64,000 nt of DNA, from contig VWPU01002115.1 in assembly GCA_013398955.1 (NCBI GenBank), positions 186,001 to 250,000 on the forward strand, read 5' to 3'. The position numbers and the translations under genes are program-made. Of the stretch, positions 63,004-64,000 are shown in pieces. Numbering within the stretch: the first letter of the stretch is position 1; every line of letters begins with the position of its first letter. A model generated the notes under the pieces. The model did not search any database, was not told the DNA's origin, and saw only the letters and a list, made by a program, of their open reading frames with translations. Source of the DNA: Callaeas wilsoni (Eukaryota; Chordata; Aves; Passeriformes; Callaeidae).

Positions 63004-64000
63004 TATCTCTGGACACTTCTTTCCTAAAAGTTGAGTGTTTCTTTTAGGATCAAGTGAAATCTGCAATTGCCATCATTTATTTGGTACTATTATACATATT
63101 TCAGTTTATAAGCTCCTAAATCCATCGTAACGTGACTTATTTCATGTCATGGTTTACTTCAGGGTGTTAGGAAATTAATACCACACAGAGGAAACAATAC
63201 TGAACACAGAAATGTGAATGAAGAAAACTGATGGAGGAATTAATACATATCCATGGGGATTAATGATGTAGCATATCAGAGGAGTGTTACACAGTACTAA
63301 GTGCTGTAATGTACATACAAAGCAGGACAATTCCTCCTGCTGTCCCCAAATCTACTTTGCTAAGTAAACATAAGAAAGAAGTTTAGCTGAAGAAGATAAA
63401 ATATGTGTACTGACTTTTGAGTGGTTTTCAACCACCTTTTAGTTGCTTATCTACATGATGAAAATTCATTGTGAAGTCTGTGATAAGGAGATACGGCTAC
63501 TCTTAAAATGTCTGTAAAACTTTAAGTGTAACTACAGTCTAGAACAATGCATTGCATTGGCTTTCACTGTGAAAATGCAAAAGGAAAAGCTTAAGTGAGG
63601 AAAATGAGAAATGTCTTCTGTGCAATTTTAACCAGCCTTGGTTTGAAGACTCTGGTAGAAAGTACATGCAAGTTACTCTTTCATATCTCTCTCAGCTGTT
63701 TATGAATGGGAATGACAGAGGCCAGGACACCAATACATTTACATACAATGCCCTTGAAATAATGATTAATTGAGATGTATTAATTTCAACAAGTCAGTTT
63801 AAAAAATAGCCTGCTTTTAAACTAGTTATGTAGTTTTATGTTTAGTTTCTTTAATTACTTTTATGTACTTCATGTAGTTATGTTTACACACATTCTTCTC
63901 AGTGTAAGCGCTAATTTATATAGAAATAAATATGCTTTTATATGTTAGTGTAGAGACAAATATATTCAACAATAATGCAGAATGTGTTGTTGATGTTTGT
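63004..64000 (+). other. ERC2: second ERC2 intron to window end
   Basis: Non-coding. At 63147 the start TGTCATGGTTTACTTCAGG with ATACCACACAG downstream faintly resembles the 5' end of a common avian LTR (TGTCATGGTTTAACCCCAG...ACCACACAG), but no LTR end or duplication is visible. The rest is AT-rich with nothing recognised. Confidence 0.5.

Noticed and set aside
63147..63300. Possible start of a second LTR (TGTCATGGTTTA...)
   Set aside because: Only the first 45 bases resemble a common avian LTR start; no terminal CA, TATA, poly-A signal or target duplication could be matched, so it is not called.

Overview
This window is vertebrate nuclear DNA, almost certainly from a bird. Three things support this: several CR1 LINE fragments, one carrying the characteristic ATTCTGTG-type 3' end; a short solo retroviral LTR; and an AT-rich, otherwise repeat-poor landscape. 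A close sauropsid such as a crocodilian or turtle is not formally excluded. There is no bacterial gene organisation, and almost all long reading frames are chance frames or lie inside repeats.

The only real protein-coding content I can support is two exons on the + strand, at 885-1020 and 40674-40834. They encode consecutive coiled-coil segments of ERC2 (ELKS/CAST family, presynaptic active-zone scaffold). They are separated by an intron of 39,653 bp and followed by more than 23 kb of the next intron. The reading phase is exact across the junction: exon 1 ends on a complete Gln codon, exon 2 starts on a complete Val codon and ends after two bases of a Lys codon.

Layout: 1-884, end of an upstream ERC2 intron. 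885-1020, exon. 1021-40673, giant intron holding a solo LTR with 6-bp target duplications (10715-11187), a sense CR1 3' end (about 12500-12772), an unexplained GC-rich island (about 13040-13790), an antisense CR1 remnant (15680-15785), a very old antisense CR1/L3-like LINE (about 22625-23460), a younger antisense CR1 with a dead reverse-transcriptase motif (about 24881-25830), candidate conserved non-coding blocks (33.8-34.7 kb), hairpins, and another antisense CR1 (about 40041-40190). 40674-40834, exon. 40835-64000, next intron, with two more CR1 pieces (42311-42412 and about 48260-48440), a possible zinc-finger fossil on the minus strand (50279-50416), a tRNA-like half element (58531-58570), and an unexplained 678-bp reading frame (62159-62836).

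I found no complete gene, tRNA, rRNA, CRISPR or convincing novel system. The most interesting leads are the GC-rich island, the UG-rich 3' splice site of the first exon, the frame-preserving exon pair, the zinc-finger-like fossil and the unassigned 62 kb block. All similarity statements come from reading and memory of the families; no search was run.
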